Origin: Streblospio benedicti
Lineage: Eukaryota > Annelida > Polychaeta > Spionida > Spionidae
Direction of reading: 5' to 3'
Assembly: GCA_019095985.1 (NCBI GenBank)
Contig: CM032659.1
Span: 4,040,688 to 4,104,687 of the forward strand
DNA: 64,000 nt
The position numbers and the translations under genes are program-made. Of the stretch, positions 23,902 to 35,704 are shown piece after piece (position 1 is the first letter of the stretch; each line of letters begins with the position of its first letter). The notes under the pieces are model-generated. The model was not told the DNA's origin. It worked only from the letters and a program-made list of their open reading frames with translations, and ran no database searches.

Positions 23902-23998
23902 AAGAAATAAAAGTCTCACAACTCCTCAGCTGAGAAACACAGAATCAATTTCAGCAAGAAATAAAGTCTCACTTGAAACACAGAGAATCAATTTCAGC
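23902..23998. repeat. Local tandem duplication, about 45-base unit
   Basis: AAGAAATAAA, GTCTCAC and AGAATCAATTTCAGC recur in the same order in two adjacent blocks, the second lacking a few bases. Confidence 0.6.
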
Positions 23999-24276
23999 CA
24001 TTCCGTGCCATGGAACAAATAGAACGAGCGGCGAAACCCGTGTTAAAGGGAATGAACCCGTGTTTAACACTCATTTACTCCCTACAATCAATTATTGAGG
24101 GCCTCAAACCTGCTCCAACACCGCATGTTATGTTTAATGAGCGGGAACACAGGTCATGGCCTGTAGGACCCCGGACCCCGCAGCCAGAACAACCAAACAC
24201 TGGTTATAAACAGCGGCACGCGACTCAGACATGTACGGTGATGTGTGTTGAACATTGGAGTGGTTGTTTAGCACTG

Positions 24277-24284
24277 TTGCTGCT

Positions 24285-24366
<82 letters not shown>

Positions 24367-24554
24367 TTCATTGTTGTTGTCGCTGTTGCTTGCTTTTGGT
24401 TTGTTGCTGTTGCTGCTGTTGTTGTTGTTGTTGTTGCTGTTGTTGTTGTTGCTGCGTTGTTGTTGTTGTTGTTGCTGTTGTTGTTGTTGTTGTTGTTGTT
24501 GTTGCTGCTTCTGCTGCTGCCGCTGCTGCTGCCGCCGCCGCTGCTGCTGCTGTC
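24277..24554. repeat. Long (TTG)n grading into (CTG)n
   Basis: TTG units give way to TGC/CTG units towards the right. All frames are open and yield homopolymers (Leu, Val, Cys; Asn, Gln, Thr, Ala on the other strand). No gene is supported. Confidence 0.9.
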
Positions 24555-25153
24555 ATTGCAAACCTTCTTAAGATAGACCATCACTATGATTTAGAGAGCA
24601 AGGCAAGGTGGTCCACATATACAGGCTATACCGTATGCGTCCGTGGGTAAAGTTCACCATGGATGGTGCTTGTGTGGAATTGTCGATCAAACAGGAGAGG
24701 CATTGTCCTGTCTCTGGCCAGGGTGTTAGTTGAGGGGGCGGGGTATGTCTATGTTTGTTCCCTTGATCGATTCCTGCTCAAATGAGCATATCTTGATGTG
24801 TCTCACTCTACATGGTTTCATTTTGCTGGATTTCTACATCGACAGTATCGGATGGTTTGTCTTAAATCATATTTACCTACACAATTGTAATGAGGTTTGA
24901 TTTTGGAATGCGGTTTCCCAGAACATTGGGTACTAGCCATTCATGGACCACCACAAGTAATACACATTTGCCCATTATACTCTAACTGTAAAACAAACCT
25001 TGCTATTTCACAAAAATGACAGAGGTCTTTCCACGCCAAAATATTTGCATGTAGCCTACGTCATAATCACAACACCCACATAATACATTCTATATCTGGT
25101 AAGTGTATATTTGCTGTGCCTTTCAATGAAAAAGCCACCCATTACAACTATGT
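24555..25153. other. Non-coding, nothing recognised
   Basis: Unique sequence without credible ORF. Confidence 0.35.
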
Positions 25154-25343
25154 GCAGGGGAACCTCTCTGAAACCAATCCATGGGACTACACTTAAGCAT
25201 TTTCAACAAAGGTGGTCTTTTATAAAGTTTGAGACTTGAGAGTTCATAGTGACCATTTTACGTAGATTTTGGGCTGCACAAACTTGTCTTAGTTTAGAAG
25301 TGGTCGAAATGGAGAGGCGGTCTTAATAGGAGGTTCTACTGCA
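25154..25343 (-). mobile_element. MITE, CAGTAGAACC family
   Basis: CAGGGGAACCTCTC to GGAGGTTCTACTGCATA, about 190 bases. Confidence 0.7.
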
Positions 25344-25375
25344 TATTCTAAAACACGTGTATTGCACCAACTATG

Positions 25376-25389
25376 GCGCGCATGCGCAC
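25376..25389. promoter_or_regulatory. NRF1-type palindrome
   Basis: GCGCGCATGCGCAC in a CpG-rich patch that continues with TTTCCGC and CGATCGATCGG. Second NRF1-type site in the window. Confidence 0.3.
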
Positions 25390-25954
25390 ACCCTGTTTCC
25401 GCTCGTGTGTCAATAGCCGCGATCGATCGGTTACCAGACGCACACACGCTACGGTAACCTCGTTAATCGAGGATCAGACTCTCGGCATTTGCGAGTGGGG
25501 CGGATAGGGCAGTGTTGGTGTGCGTGTGCCCCCCTTTTTTTTTGTGGGGTGGTTGGGGGGTTATGCAATAGAACATCTTGATTAGGATAAACGCGATTTG
25601 AATGGTTTATATTTATCAAGCCTACATACCAAAACGCTTGAAAAGACCCGCTCATGCGTGTAATTGGGGCCATGTATGGGGTTTCTTTGAAATATCAATC
25701 TTAAACTATATAAATTTTATGACAACGTACTAACGACATGTTCTTTCAATGAGACCCCATCTTAGGCCTCCCGCACAAGTGGCGTACATTAAATCCCGTG
25801 TACGGCGTCGACACTGTTGACTACAGGCTGTTCCAAATGTATTATATAGGCATGGTAGGCATGGCATATGCGCATATTGAAACATTCTATAGAATCTACC
25901 GAAACATACGAAGTCAATGCGATGTCTGCCTGGGACCATTATGACTTTTTGAAG

Positions 25955-26031
25955 GATTGGAGGAACGGGAATGTTCTTAGTATTGAGGTGGTCTCTGTAT
26001 AGACGTGGTCATAATTGGAGGTTCTACTGTA
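25955..26031 (-). mobile_element. MITE, CAGTAGAACC family, right end
   Basis: GAGGTGGTCTCTGTATAG followed by GGAGGTTCTACTGTA. Left half missing. Confidence 0.6.
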
Positions 26032-26389
26032 TATTCACAGTGACCTCTTTATCTTCTTGAGGAAAGGCAGATTTGAATATAAAATAGTAACATCATCACA
26101 GACTGTAAGAGAGGAAAGTAGGCACTGACAACTAACTTGCACTTGTTAGGCAAAACTGTAACTATAATACCCGACTTCTTTACAGTAATGGACATCTCAA
26201 AGAGCGTGAAAAGGGGGAGAGAGGGGACTTCTGGGTAGGTATTGTAGGATTATTCAGTAATTGCTTTTCAAAATGGCCATAAGGGTCCAGGGAAAACAAG
26301 ATTTTAACAATACATTCTGCACTGTGTACTAAATATTGCACCACGTAGGGCGGTTCGCCTGTGACCTGGATAGGTATACCACGAAAGTA

Positions 26390-26535
26390 GAACATCTAAT
26401 TATGACCACCATTAAAGCTAGATCTATTTCTTGTGATTCAAAGCTTAAATAGGTAGCCTAACAAGAACCTCCATAAGGGGACCACCTCTCTATTGACACC
26501 GCCTGATGCCATCCACAGGCGTCTTAATTGAGAGG
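26390..26535 (+). mobile_element. MITE, CAGTAGAACC family, diverged
   Basis: GTAGAACATCTAATTATGACC at the start, GAGAGGTTGTATTGA at the end. Confidence 0.6.
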
Positions 26536-26561
26536 TTGTATTGATGCATGGTTATATCCTT

Positions 26562-26617
26562 CATATCCGGGTCTCCAGGGGATCACTGTCCTCATTTATG
26601 AGAATTTCATTATTGCG
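26562..26617 (+). repeat. Duplicated segment, copy 1
   Basis: About 55 bases sharing TCCGGGTCTCCAGGGGAT and ACTGTCCTCATTTA with 27,988-28,042 in the same orientation, 1.43 kb apart. Confidence 0.65.
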
Positions 26618-27217
26618 CGTTGTTGTCTGGATTAATCTGGATTGGCCATGTCTCTGGATTACTCCCGCTTATCCTGCTGGAGCAAACGCAGGATCAGCGA
26701 AACGACCACTTTCTGTGCGTCCGAATCCAGCTCGATCCATTTGACATTCCAAAAAGTACAGAAAGCCTTGGATTCTGTGATGATTGTGTTGGTAAATAAT
26801 GTTTCTTACTCACAGACATAATCATCGAACAATGTGTGCCCATGTGTGTGGTATGTGTCGTATATGACAGTTTACTGTATGTGGCATTTTGTTGAGTTTT
26901 ATATTGGTCTTTTTCTAGCCTAATTGTCGTCTTTAAATGTCGGACTCTTTTGAAATGCTAGAAAAAGGGCACGCAAACATTTCCTCCAAACACCGAATGT
27001 AAATATTTGGAAGCTTAATGTATCGATATAAACACAGAGCATATACGATTATGGAATTCCCAGTGGCAGGTTGACTAATATGCAAATAAATCAGAGATTA
27101 TCAAAGAGAAGCTTTCTCAGAGATCCTTTCAATGAATTTTCTCTTTGCTTTCACTCGCTGCTAATATGTAGACGAGGTCACACTCCCGCCACAACCTTTA
27201 TTTGCTACTTCAAAGGT

Positions 27218-27385
27218 AGAAACTTTCTATTAACACCATCCGGGGGGACTAGCCTTAAGTTGTGTCAAAAGAGAGGATAAATATTTATGGGAGTTACGTG
27301 AGTTTCTTTAGGAAAGTTAGAAGCCATGAGAAAAATGGTCTCATTATAGAGGTGGCCACGATATATAGGTGGGCTTATAAGAGGT
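27218..27385 (-). mobile_element. MITE, CAGTAGAACC family, strongly diverged
   Basis: GTAGAAACTTTCTATTAACACC at the left and internal GGTCTCATTATAGAGGTGG. The right end is not clear. Confidence 0.45.
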
Positions 27386-27987
27386 TTTGGTGTTGATATG
27401 CTCACAAGTAAGGCCTGAGTCTCACAATAGCGACAATCAACAGTGCTGTAGGAAAAAGGAAATATACATTAGTAGCGCAATGGTCGTGTTATATAGACAC
27501 CGTTACTATGGACGACGTCATGACATTATTGCATTACAATTAACTTTTACATCAAATAATTTCACTCCTTTGAACTTTATGTTCACAATTTTAGTGTGTT
27601 AAATGAAAATGGTGTCAAAATGGTATGGGGTTTATAATGAAGTACCATGTGGGCGAAAAGGCTGAAGAAGAGGGGTGTGGGAAAATGTCATAAGCAGAGG
27701 GATGCATGATTTCTGGGAGGTGGGATCAGTGTGGAAAAGAGGTTAAAAGGGGTATGGGGAAGAGGACAAATAGAGGAATATGGCAAAAAAGGTTAAAAAA
27801 GAAGAATGTTGGAAAGAAGACAAAAAGCATGTGCCACTTATTGCCCTCTTATAAACCCCAACATATTGCAAATGAAAGACTCCTACGATGTGTATTGGAC
27901 ATAAATGTACCAAAAAGTGGCCCTATTGACCGCACGCCCAGGCCTATCATTCAGGCCACCTGTGCCGAGACGGGCAATACGCACGTT

Positions 27988-28042
27988 TATATCCGGGTCT
28001 CCAGGGGATTACTGTCCTCATTTAAGAGGGTTTCATTATTGC
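27988..28042 (+). repeat. Duplicated segment, copy 2
   Basis: Partner of 26,562-26,617. Two ORFs that cross the copies share a similar peptide only because the DNA is shared. Confidence 0.65.
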
Positions 28043-29285
28043 TCATGCTTTTCTCTATTGTCTCTTCCCCGGAGATTACCACTTTCCAAGGTACACAGTG
28101 CTCCAGAAATCCACCAATGGCAATGCTTCTGTACATGGCAATGACTGCCTCTCTACAAGGACCACTTCAATTAATGCAACCACTTGTTACTTCAATATAT
28201 CGATGTTTCCTATTTTATAGCCATTCTGAGTAAGCTCTTTATTTACCACAACAAATAGAGGCATGCACACATTGGCTGTGGTATTCATTACAAAACCAAC
28301 ATACCATATGGTGCCGATACATCAATGCTACAATGTTTCACCATTTGCTTTCATTGGCATTTGGTAGTTAGGATGGTGTATACATACAAGTTGTTTTTTG
28401 TATTCTTCTAAACCATTACCAGTTTTAAAGCACTACAGCACTTCTTGCCATTAAATTATAGAGCTATTTCACACTTGCCCAACACATTAATCATCAATCA
28501 TCATTTAAAGACCAACTTATGGACAGCTTGTATAATTTTACCATCAACATGACCTGCTCTGATAACAGTTGAGCAATTTATGACACAATTATGGCAATAA
28601 AAGTACTTACCAAACATGTCTCCTACAAATGCCGTCTGCTGTATTGACGTGTACACCTGTGTCATTAGACAAAACACGCACTCTCTGAGCAGACACGTGC
28701 TTCTAAAACAACAGCCCAACACAGCAAATAATGGCAGTAGAAGTCATAACATGTTAAACAGTGATTATCCTGCTAGGTAGGGGTCTTATTAGGTTAATTA
28801 AGATGAAGAAAAGAGACCTTTAAGGTCAAATCCAAGTAACACATGTGAATGGTAGCAATTGTTTTAAGCCATATCACAAAACAATGGCCACCAGAAAGGG
28901 TAGACATGTACACGTATCCTGATGGTGTGAATTGTCAAGTTGATAAACTTGTAAATAACTACCGTAACTGAGCTACAACTTTCAGGATTCACTTTGAGCT
29001 ACAACTAGTCTTATGACTCTCACCACTCCAAAAATAATGGCCACTTGAATCACAATAAACTCACGTGGCATCCAAAACTCGTCTGAGCACTTTCTACCAT
29101 AAATCCCACCTACACATTGTATCCTCATTAATTGCTGTGTCTCACACTATATTTGCCTGCACCTTCACTTTGCCACACATTACAATAGAGTTGTCCTCCT
29201 CACAATCCGTGTACTACATTGTTTGATTGCAGTATTATCAGATGAGCGGTGAGTTTGATACCAAAACAGGCGCTGAGTTGAGTCC

Positions 29286-29286
<1 letters not shown>
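28043..29286. other. Non-coding, nothing recognised
   Basis: Unique AT-rich sequence. A frame of about 70 codons on the minus strand (28,501-28,722) has no support. Confidence 0.35.
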
Positions 29287-29317
<31 letters not shown>

Positions 29318-29318
29318 A
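29287..29318. repeat. (GGC)n microsatellite
   Basis: About ten GGC units inside a GC-rich patch that runs to about 29,430. Confidence 0.9.
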
Positions 29319-30139
29319 GGTAGACTGAACGCCGCAGGTGTGTCACAGGCAGTAATCAGACAGACGCCGGTGTGTCACAATGCAGGCGATAATCGGGGGG
29401 TAGACGACAGTGTGGGGACCAGGGGTGCCTTTTTTCAGGGGGCAGGCATCGAGACAGATGAAGAATAAACCAAGTCACACTTTTTTAGACGGTACATAGG
29501 GAAGTAGATGCTTTAGAAAATTGTGGTGGTTTTTTTTAAAATGAAGATTTTGAAACTGGAAATGGGCTTAATATATTTTTTTTTTTTGTATTTTTTCTGT
29601 GATAATTGTTATAATTGCATTTTATTACCGTATATATGTTTTTATTATTTGTTATATGGACATGTGTTATGTCTGATTTGAAGAACAAAAGATTTTTTCA
29701 TTTGATAAAGGACAGATGATTTGAAACCCTTGATCAACATAGAAAAGCTTCCTTGATGATGGGATATGCATCATTATTTTACAAGCTGCTATAAACACGC
29801 AAATTGATATGAAACTGTCTGATTGCCCCAATGGCCATCGGAAAATGCACTTGTCAAATGGTCACTTGTAATTTTGTGTAGACTAATGAAACCTTCAATA
29901 TATCTTTACTGTGTAATCTTCATTGCATAAGCTAAATGCTAGTGTATTTTAATGCTTTTATTTCTACATAATCAATGAAATTATGATATTTTCCCAACAA
30001 ATTTCGTCATGTCACTGTACATAAACACAGAGCTGGTCCCGCGATGACGTCACTAAAAGTGGTGCCCCTTATATGCATCAACAGCAACTTTTAATGTCAC
30101 ACGATCGATTACGAGCTTCATTTATTTGCCCCTTTAAGG
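29319..30139. other. Non-coding, nothing recognised
   Basis: GC-rich at the left edge, then AT-rich with T runs. No exon supported. Confidence 0.35.
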
Positions 30140-30291
30140 CCTCTATTGGCTATACCTAGGGAGGTGGTATCTTTATGGAAGATTGTGGTGGTCTTTTTTA
30201 AATGAATATTTGGAAAAACTGGGAATGGGCTTACTGTAGAATTGGTGTTTTTCTTATAGAGGTGATCTTATGAAGAGGTTCCACTATAATA
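30140..30291 (-). mobile_element. MITE, CAGTAGAACC family, diverged
   Basis: Internal GGAGGTGGTATCTTTATGGA and terminal GAAGAGGTTCCACTATA. A GT microsatellite starts 40 bases later. Confidence 0.55.
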
Positions 30292-30328
30292 GACATTGAC
30301 TGGTCGCGGTTTTTCAGAAGATGGGAGG

Positions 30329-30500
<172 letters not shown>

Positions 30501-31029
30501 GGTGGGGATAGAATGGCAGGTTTAGTGAAGTGAAGAACATATTGCCGATTCATAGCTTTCTTCTCATTGCACTTCTGTACATGACTTTATTATTTGACAA
30601 CCAATTTCATTCTGTCAGAAAAGTATCGTTTTTGAACAGCTCACATCTAGTGTGCGAAGAATAGTTGGATCAATGATAAACGATTCTCATGCTATCCATG
30701 GCAGCAATTGAGGAATTCTAGATTGTCTTTATTTCCTCTGTTCTGTTGTGTGTGGGTGTGGATTCCCCGTCCTAGGTGTACAGGAGAACTTCTATTTCCG
30801 GCTCACTTTAGCACTGCACCGCCATCAGAATGGGGTGGAGTGCCCGATCATAGCCGGGTCATGGCCCAATGGACACCTCTATAATATAGACACTTGTCTT
30901 TCATGGATACTTGTTTCTGCACATGCTCGCGTCAGTCTTAAGTAGGTCTATACTACGAGCTGTATTAGAACATGTACAGAACCTTGTACAACAGAGAGCA
31001 ACATTCTCTAAAACTTATTTAAATAATTA

Positions 31030-31212
31030 CTCAAGACTATCCGATCAAGACCACCTTTCTATTTCGACTACCTCTATAAAAAATACCCTTAATCAGAGTC
31101 CTAAAGCTCCACTATGAAGCTTGATACAGAGACCACTTCTCTATGGAGACCACTTGAAGCTCTACTGAGACCAGCCATTGGGTGGTCCTTATCAATACAG
31201 ATGTTCTACTGT
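31030..31212 (+). mobile_element. MITE, CAGTAGAACC family, last copy before 53 kb
   Basis: GACCACC blocks and a right end GATGTTCTACTGTA. The next recognised copy is at 53,047. Confidence 0.65.
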
Positions 31213-32207
31213 ATTTAGAAATTAAAAGTGTATACATGCCCATGTATGCCTACCGAGGTGTGGGGATACAAGCGTTAGTGTCAACACAATTAGACCTGTG
31301 TGCAAACAGCCCTAAAGGTGGGTGTTGGTGGCACAATGGGCTTTGTACCTATAGCCGGTTATTTGCAGGGGCATTTAACAAAACCAACAAGTCCTATACA
31401 GGTGCAAGGCGTGTAATTATTGAGTATGTAATGCTCATTCATTCTTCCATTCCTTCGTGAAACTATTGTTTGCTGAGTTTGAACAGTTGTTAATATTTTT
31501 CAAGAATTACTAATTTCATGTATGTTTGTCTGTCTGTCTGTTTGTTTGTGTTGTTATTGTTTGGTCTGGGTGATTTTCAATGAAATCCCAAAATACCACC
31601 ATGACAGTATATAGATAGACATGCAACTGTTCACATAACCAAATCTGGAATGCTGCATATTTGCACACACACCCATTATTCAAATTTTATTAGCCAACAG
31701 AATGCCCATAGATAGAATTCAAACTTTCATATGAACTCTCCCTTTTCTCACCACACACAGACCACTGGGATATTAAATCTTCCACGAAATATGTATAAGG
31801 CCGCGTAAAGTGCAAATATATACATGTTCTAGTGTATTTAGACAGAACAAATACTTATTGTTCTAGGTATCAAACACCCACTGAACAAGCACAGCTGAGA
31901 GGACATTATGGAAAAGGGAGAAAGAAACTGTTTCCAAACTTGATCCCAGCTTATTGCAAGGACATTTGCGGATTTTCATTTTACCATTTTAGGTGGTAAC
32001 ACACTAAACAAATAGATTAATTGGTTCTGGAGAGTTTGGTTCCCTATACATTCATGAGGTTCTGTCATGTATGTACAGGCTAAATCATAAGAATCGATCC
32101 AGTGGATAAGTTTCATGATAAGTCAATTAAAAATGGTTACACAGAGAAACTGTATGTAAATTTGCAACGGTCACGCTTGTCATGTATTATAATCCTACTA
32201 AATGAAG
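31213..32207. other. Non-coding, nothing recognised
   Basis: AT-rich unique DNA. A plus-strand frame of about 90 codons at 31,182-31,460 starts inside the MITE end and is rejected. Confidence 0.35.
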
Positions 32208-32554
32208 AGGGGGGGGGGGTGTCATATAGCAAAAATGTGATTGGTGATTTGCCCTAAATATTGAACGTAAATTGTGAATTGCCTGTATTTACGTGCGTGA
32301 AATGTGATGGAGCCTATTATTGGTGACTGGTGATCTGCTCGTCACAAAGGCTGTGATAGTTGATTTGCCCAAAATCTTGAGAGCGTGTCAGAATTGTGAA
32401 TCGCCTGTATTTAAGTGTGTGAAATGTGAAGAAACCTATTCAATTACAATCTCTTGGGATTGGTGAAAGACAATGAAATGTATTGGTGACTGATGATTTA
32501 GGAAAAAAAATGTTGGTGAATTTCTTTTCATCAAGGCTATAGACCCCCCCCCAT
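32208..32554 (-). mobile_element. CACCAAT-rich repeat, copy 3, with inverted G/C ends
   Basis: This is the best-bounded copy of the family seen at 3068 and 6568. It starts with a G run followed by TGTCATATAGC and ends GGCTATAGA followed by a C run, so the ends are imperfect inverted repeats. The interior holds two tandem versions of the unit (about 32,235-32,335 and 32,345-32,525). Non-coding; MITE-like. Confidence 0.65.
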
Positions 32555-32564
32555 TGTATCTATT

Positions 32565-32653
32565 TGTCAAAGGAAAGATATAATTAGATTATAGATTAGA
32601 ATCTAGTCATCACTATGTACAATCATATATCAAATTATATCTTACCTTTGACA
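32565..32653. repeat. 21-base inverted repeat around AT-rich loop
   Basis: TGTCAAAGGAAAGATATAAT (32,565 on) and its inverted partner ending ACCTTTGACA (32,633-32,653) differ at one position. The 47-base loop contains a second small dyad (GATTATAGATTAGAATC). Lies 170 bases upstream of the hammerhead motif. Confidence 0.6.
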
Positions 32654-32825
32654 AACATGTACAATGTATAGATATTTATTATTTGTAACTAAATGTTGTC
32701 AGACAACAATTTTTAGACATCTTAGAACCAATTAATGTGCATTTTATTCTTAACATTGTATTTTTAATGTTTAATCATTATTTTAGGCTATTTCTTAACT
32801 ATTACTTTTCATAAACTGTTATATA

Positions 32826-32867
32826 TATTCCCTGAAGAGGACACTGATGTGTCGAAACGTCGGAATA
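32826..32867 (+). ncRNA. Hammerhead ribozyme motif, type I, short helix III
   Basis: Every invariant core position is present in order. Helix I strand TATTCC; core CTGAAGA (32,832-32,838); helix II GACAC/GTGTC with a TGAT loop and one extra G; GAAA (32,854-32,857); ACGT supplying the 15.1-16.1 pair and a minimal helix III; C17 at 32,861; and GGAATA (32,862-32,867) closing helix I with six perfect pairs. Self-cleavage is predicted 3' of C32,861. A self-complementary ACGT helix III is known from hammerheads in Penelope-like retroelements and newt satellite DNA, which act as dimers. I see no Penelope ORF nearby, so the element class is inference from the motif. Confidence 0.7.
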
Positions 32868-33427
32868 GTTATTAATAGATTACGTGAAATTACTCTTCCT
32901 TTTTGAAATAAGAATATAAAGAAATTTTAAATTCATAAAATTGTCTCCGAACACACAGAAAAAGAAGTTAAAAACCCAACAATGAATCTAAATGTATTAA
33001 TGTAATAAAATTATACGAGGTCTTTGCTACAAACATTTCAAATTTACTGCTATAAAATTTAAGTTATGAAATAATGACTCTTTCTGCATCAATAGTATAC
33101 TTTATTTGTTTACACGAAACACAAGGATGTACATGTATGTGCATACACGTATAGGTCAACTGCAATTGGTGAACGTATGAACAGCATGAGGGTGACGTGG
33201 ATCATCAGTGTCAACGTTTCATGTCTACTTTTCACACTCTTCATGGAAGTACCCATCGCCACATTCTAAAAGTACCCAGATGTATAATGACAGAACCATC
33301 GCAAGATATGAAAGACTGAATATGTTCAACAGTGGCTTCTTCAAGTGGCTATTAGTTTGCAAAATAATACTTATAAAACAGTATCTAATCTATGATGTGG
33401 TAATAGTTAAAATACACCATTACTCAC
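32868..33427. other. AT-rich, no gene seen
   Basis: Possible body of the element carrying the hammerhead; otherwise unremarkable. Confidence 0.3.
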
Positions 33428-33650
33428 ATTCACAATCGTCCAGTTTGACGTAAATTGAGTAGGTCCGGTTCATCTCGGAATAACCTTCATCACACTGCAC
33501 ATAATCAGAACCCGGTATATCTTCAGAACCACAGTAACTGCCGTTATTGTCGTCGTCGTAATGAATAGAGAACTTTTCACCTGGAGCACACGCCACGGAT
33601 AATCCAAAATGGTTGCCCACCCCTACCGAGATCGGAGGATCTACGGTTTT
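33428..33650 (-). CDS. Internal exon of an unrecognised Cys-rich secreted-type protein
   Basis: The exon begins after ATTTCAG (acceptor) in phase 0 and ends at GAAT|GTGAGTAAT, a near-perfect donor, in phase 1. Its 74 codons read KTVDPPISVGVGNHFGLSV at the start, then CAPGEKFSIHYDDDNNGSYC and a Cys-containing end YVQCDEGYSEMNRTYSIYV. Four to five Cys and N-glycosylation sequons (NGS, NRT) suggest an extracellular domain. No family recognised. The upstream exons would lie towards the assembly gap 135 bases away. It is not phase-compatible with the exon at 37,031, so it either belongs to another gene or needs exons hidden in the gap. Confidence 0.45.
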
Positions 33651-33785
33651 CTGAAATTGCATATTTCTTAAACACTGACAAATTAATGAAACAAAAACAA
33701 TACTGAATGGCCAGCACATGTACACGTTTATAGACATATCTTTAAAAATATCGTTTGTTTTTGCAATTAATTTCATGTTTAAAAA

Positions 33786-33885
33786 NNNNNNNNNNNNNNN
33801 NNNNNNNNNNNNNNNNNNNNNNNNNNNNNNNNNNNNNNNNNNNNNNNNNNNNNNNNNNNNNNNNNNNNNNNNNNNNNNNNNNNNN
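33786..33885. other. Assembly gap of 100 N
   Basis: Exactly 100 undetermined bases, the usual placeholder for a gap of unknown size. The LINE fragment to the right begins at the gap edge. Confidence 0.98.
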
Positions 33886-35570
33886 AAAATTAAATAAACA
33901 TAAAACAAAAGGTATTTGGTTAGGATGTTTGAAAGATCTAGGGTTAAGGCATTATGGGGAAAATCTCTTGGACAGGCAATCCTGTCAAATGTCTAGGAAT
34001 CTATAATAATAGTTTATGTAGAAAATCTAATATTGATGATAAAATTGATATAAGCAAGCACAATGCAAATTCAGGAGTCCAAATCTTACACTTTTTTGGT
34101 AAGGTTTTGGTGTTAAAAACACTAATTTTATCTAAAATAGTCTACTCAGGCTCAGTCCTCAATATCCCTGAAGACAGTAAAAATGAAATTAAAAAATGTG
34201 CTATGATTTTATCTGGGGCAAAACAGATCGAATGAAACGAGCACAGTTATCAAAGGGTTTGTTAGAAGGGGGAATTAAACATGTTAGATATTGATATATA
34301 TATATATTTCCAGGCCTTGCAATTATATTGGATCTCAAGGTTATTTAGTAGTAAAGGTAACTTGAAAAGTACCTTGTAGAATGCCTTAAAAAACAAAACA
34401 TTTCGATAAACTACTTGATGAATATGAATTTTAAAGATCCGAACTTTGCACATGTAATGAAAATTCCATCTTTCTATAGAAACATTTTTTTAACTTATGA
34501 TAATATGAAATACTTAAAACCAATTGATCTACTCTCTGAACACAAATTTCTGGAACAGCCAATCTTTGGTAATGAATATTTTAATTTTAAAGGTAAATGT
34601 CCGTATTTTCAATCTTGGCTTAATGCTGGAATATTTCATGTGAGAGACTTGATAAATCATGATGAACACAAATTTGACGAATACCTTTTTTAATCTCTTG
34701 CCAAACAGAGAATCTAAACTAGGACAATAATATACATAATAAAAAATATATATTTTCAAAACTTTGCAGAATGTTTTGATATGTCACTCAGACAAGATTA
34801 AGATATCAAGCATTCCATTCTTTTTCGGAGAAAAAAAGATACTTTATTGGTAATCAAAATTCAAAATTTTACTATAGTATATTGAAAAAAAGAAAAAATT
34901 ATCAAGTCTGTATGGGGAAGAAAAATGTGCAAATGAATTTACTTTTCCTAATGAAGATAAAATATTTATTTACTTACAAAAGTAAAACTTTGGGATAATA
35001 AACTTTCAGAATTTAATTATAAGATATTAATAATATCTTGCCATGTGGTTACATAATTTCTAAATGGAATATTAATGTAAAATATATTTTGTGAATATTG
35101 TAAAGAGGTTGAAACTATAAAGCATATGCTGTTTGAATGTTCAAGAATTAATACCATATGGAAACAATTATCTAAAAGTTATGTCAAATATTTCTTGGAA
35201 AACTTTAGTGTGTGGTTTTATTTTTAGAAAATGTTACTGAAAAATAACCTTATTAGGCCAAACAGAATTGATAGTTTGTTCCGTTGGCGTTGGCCTCCTT
35301 AAAACACTCGCCCTTATTATTTTATAAAATTAAGTCCCCCAGCATTTTTTGTAATAGAAAATGGTTTATATCTTACTTAATCCGCCTCAAAACTGAAAAA
35401 TTCAAGAAAATGTTTTTACCGATCCTCTATGAAAAGTTTAAACGAAACAGTTACAAACTATTGCCTTATAGCAAACTATTGCCTTATAGTCCACGGGCGC
35501 CCAGCCTTTATCAAATTGTCTTGTATCATTGCGAAGTCAGCAGCTGCGTACGAAACATTGGATAGACGAT
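33886..35570 (+). mobile_element. L1/Tx1-like LINE, ORF2 C-terminal half, decayed
   Basis: Translated pieces in order match the end of an L1/Tx1-type ORF2: KTKGIWLG, then GNPVKCLGIY, GKVLVLKTLILSKIVYSGSV and LNIPE (end of the reverse transcriptase and thumb), LLEGGIKH, then FYRNIFLTYDN and LNAGIFHVRDL (connection region), and a CCHC-like CEYC...HMLFEC near 35,100-35,140. At least five frame changes or stops interrupt it, so it is dead. The 5' part, including endonuclease and the catalytic YADD block, is lost in the gap or beyond it. No clear 3' tail. Confidence 0.8.
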
Positions 35571-35704
35571 CGAGGCTGTAAATTCATTAAAATAGGTCAG
35601 ATGATCGACGATTTCTGTGAAAACCTTCAGTTTTATGCCATTTTGTACGCATACAGTTACATTTTGACTGTCTCTGACACCCCAAACTGTTCTCATGGCG
35701 ACCT

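Noticed and set aside
24225-24650. Overlapping ORFs up to 188 codons on both strands
   Set aside because: Same reason: a TTG/CTG repeat keeps every frame open.
27706-28233. 175-codon frame on the plus strand
   Set aside because: Lys-rich random-looking start, crosses a duplicated non-coding segment, no domain.
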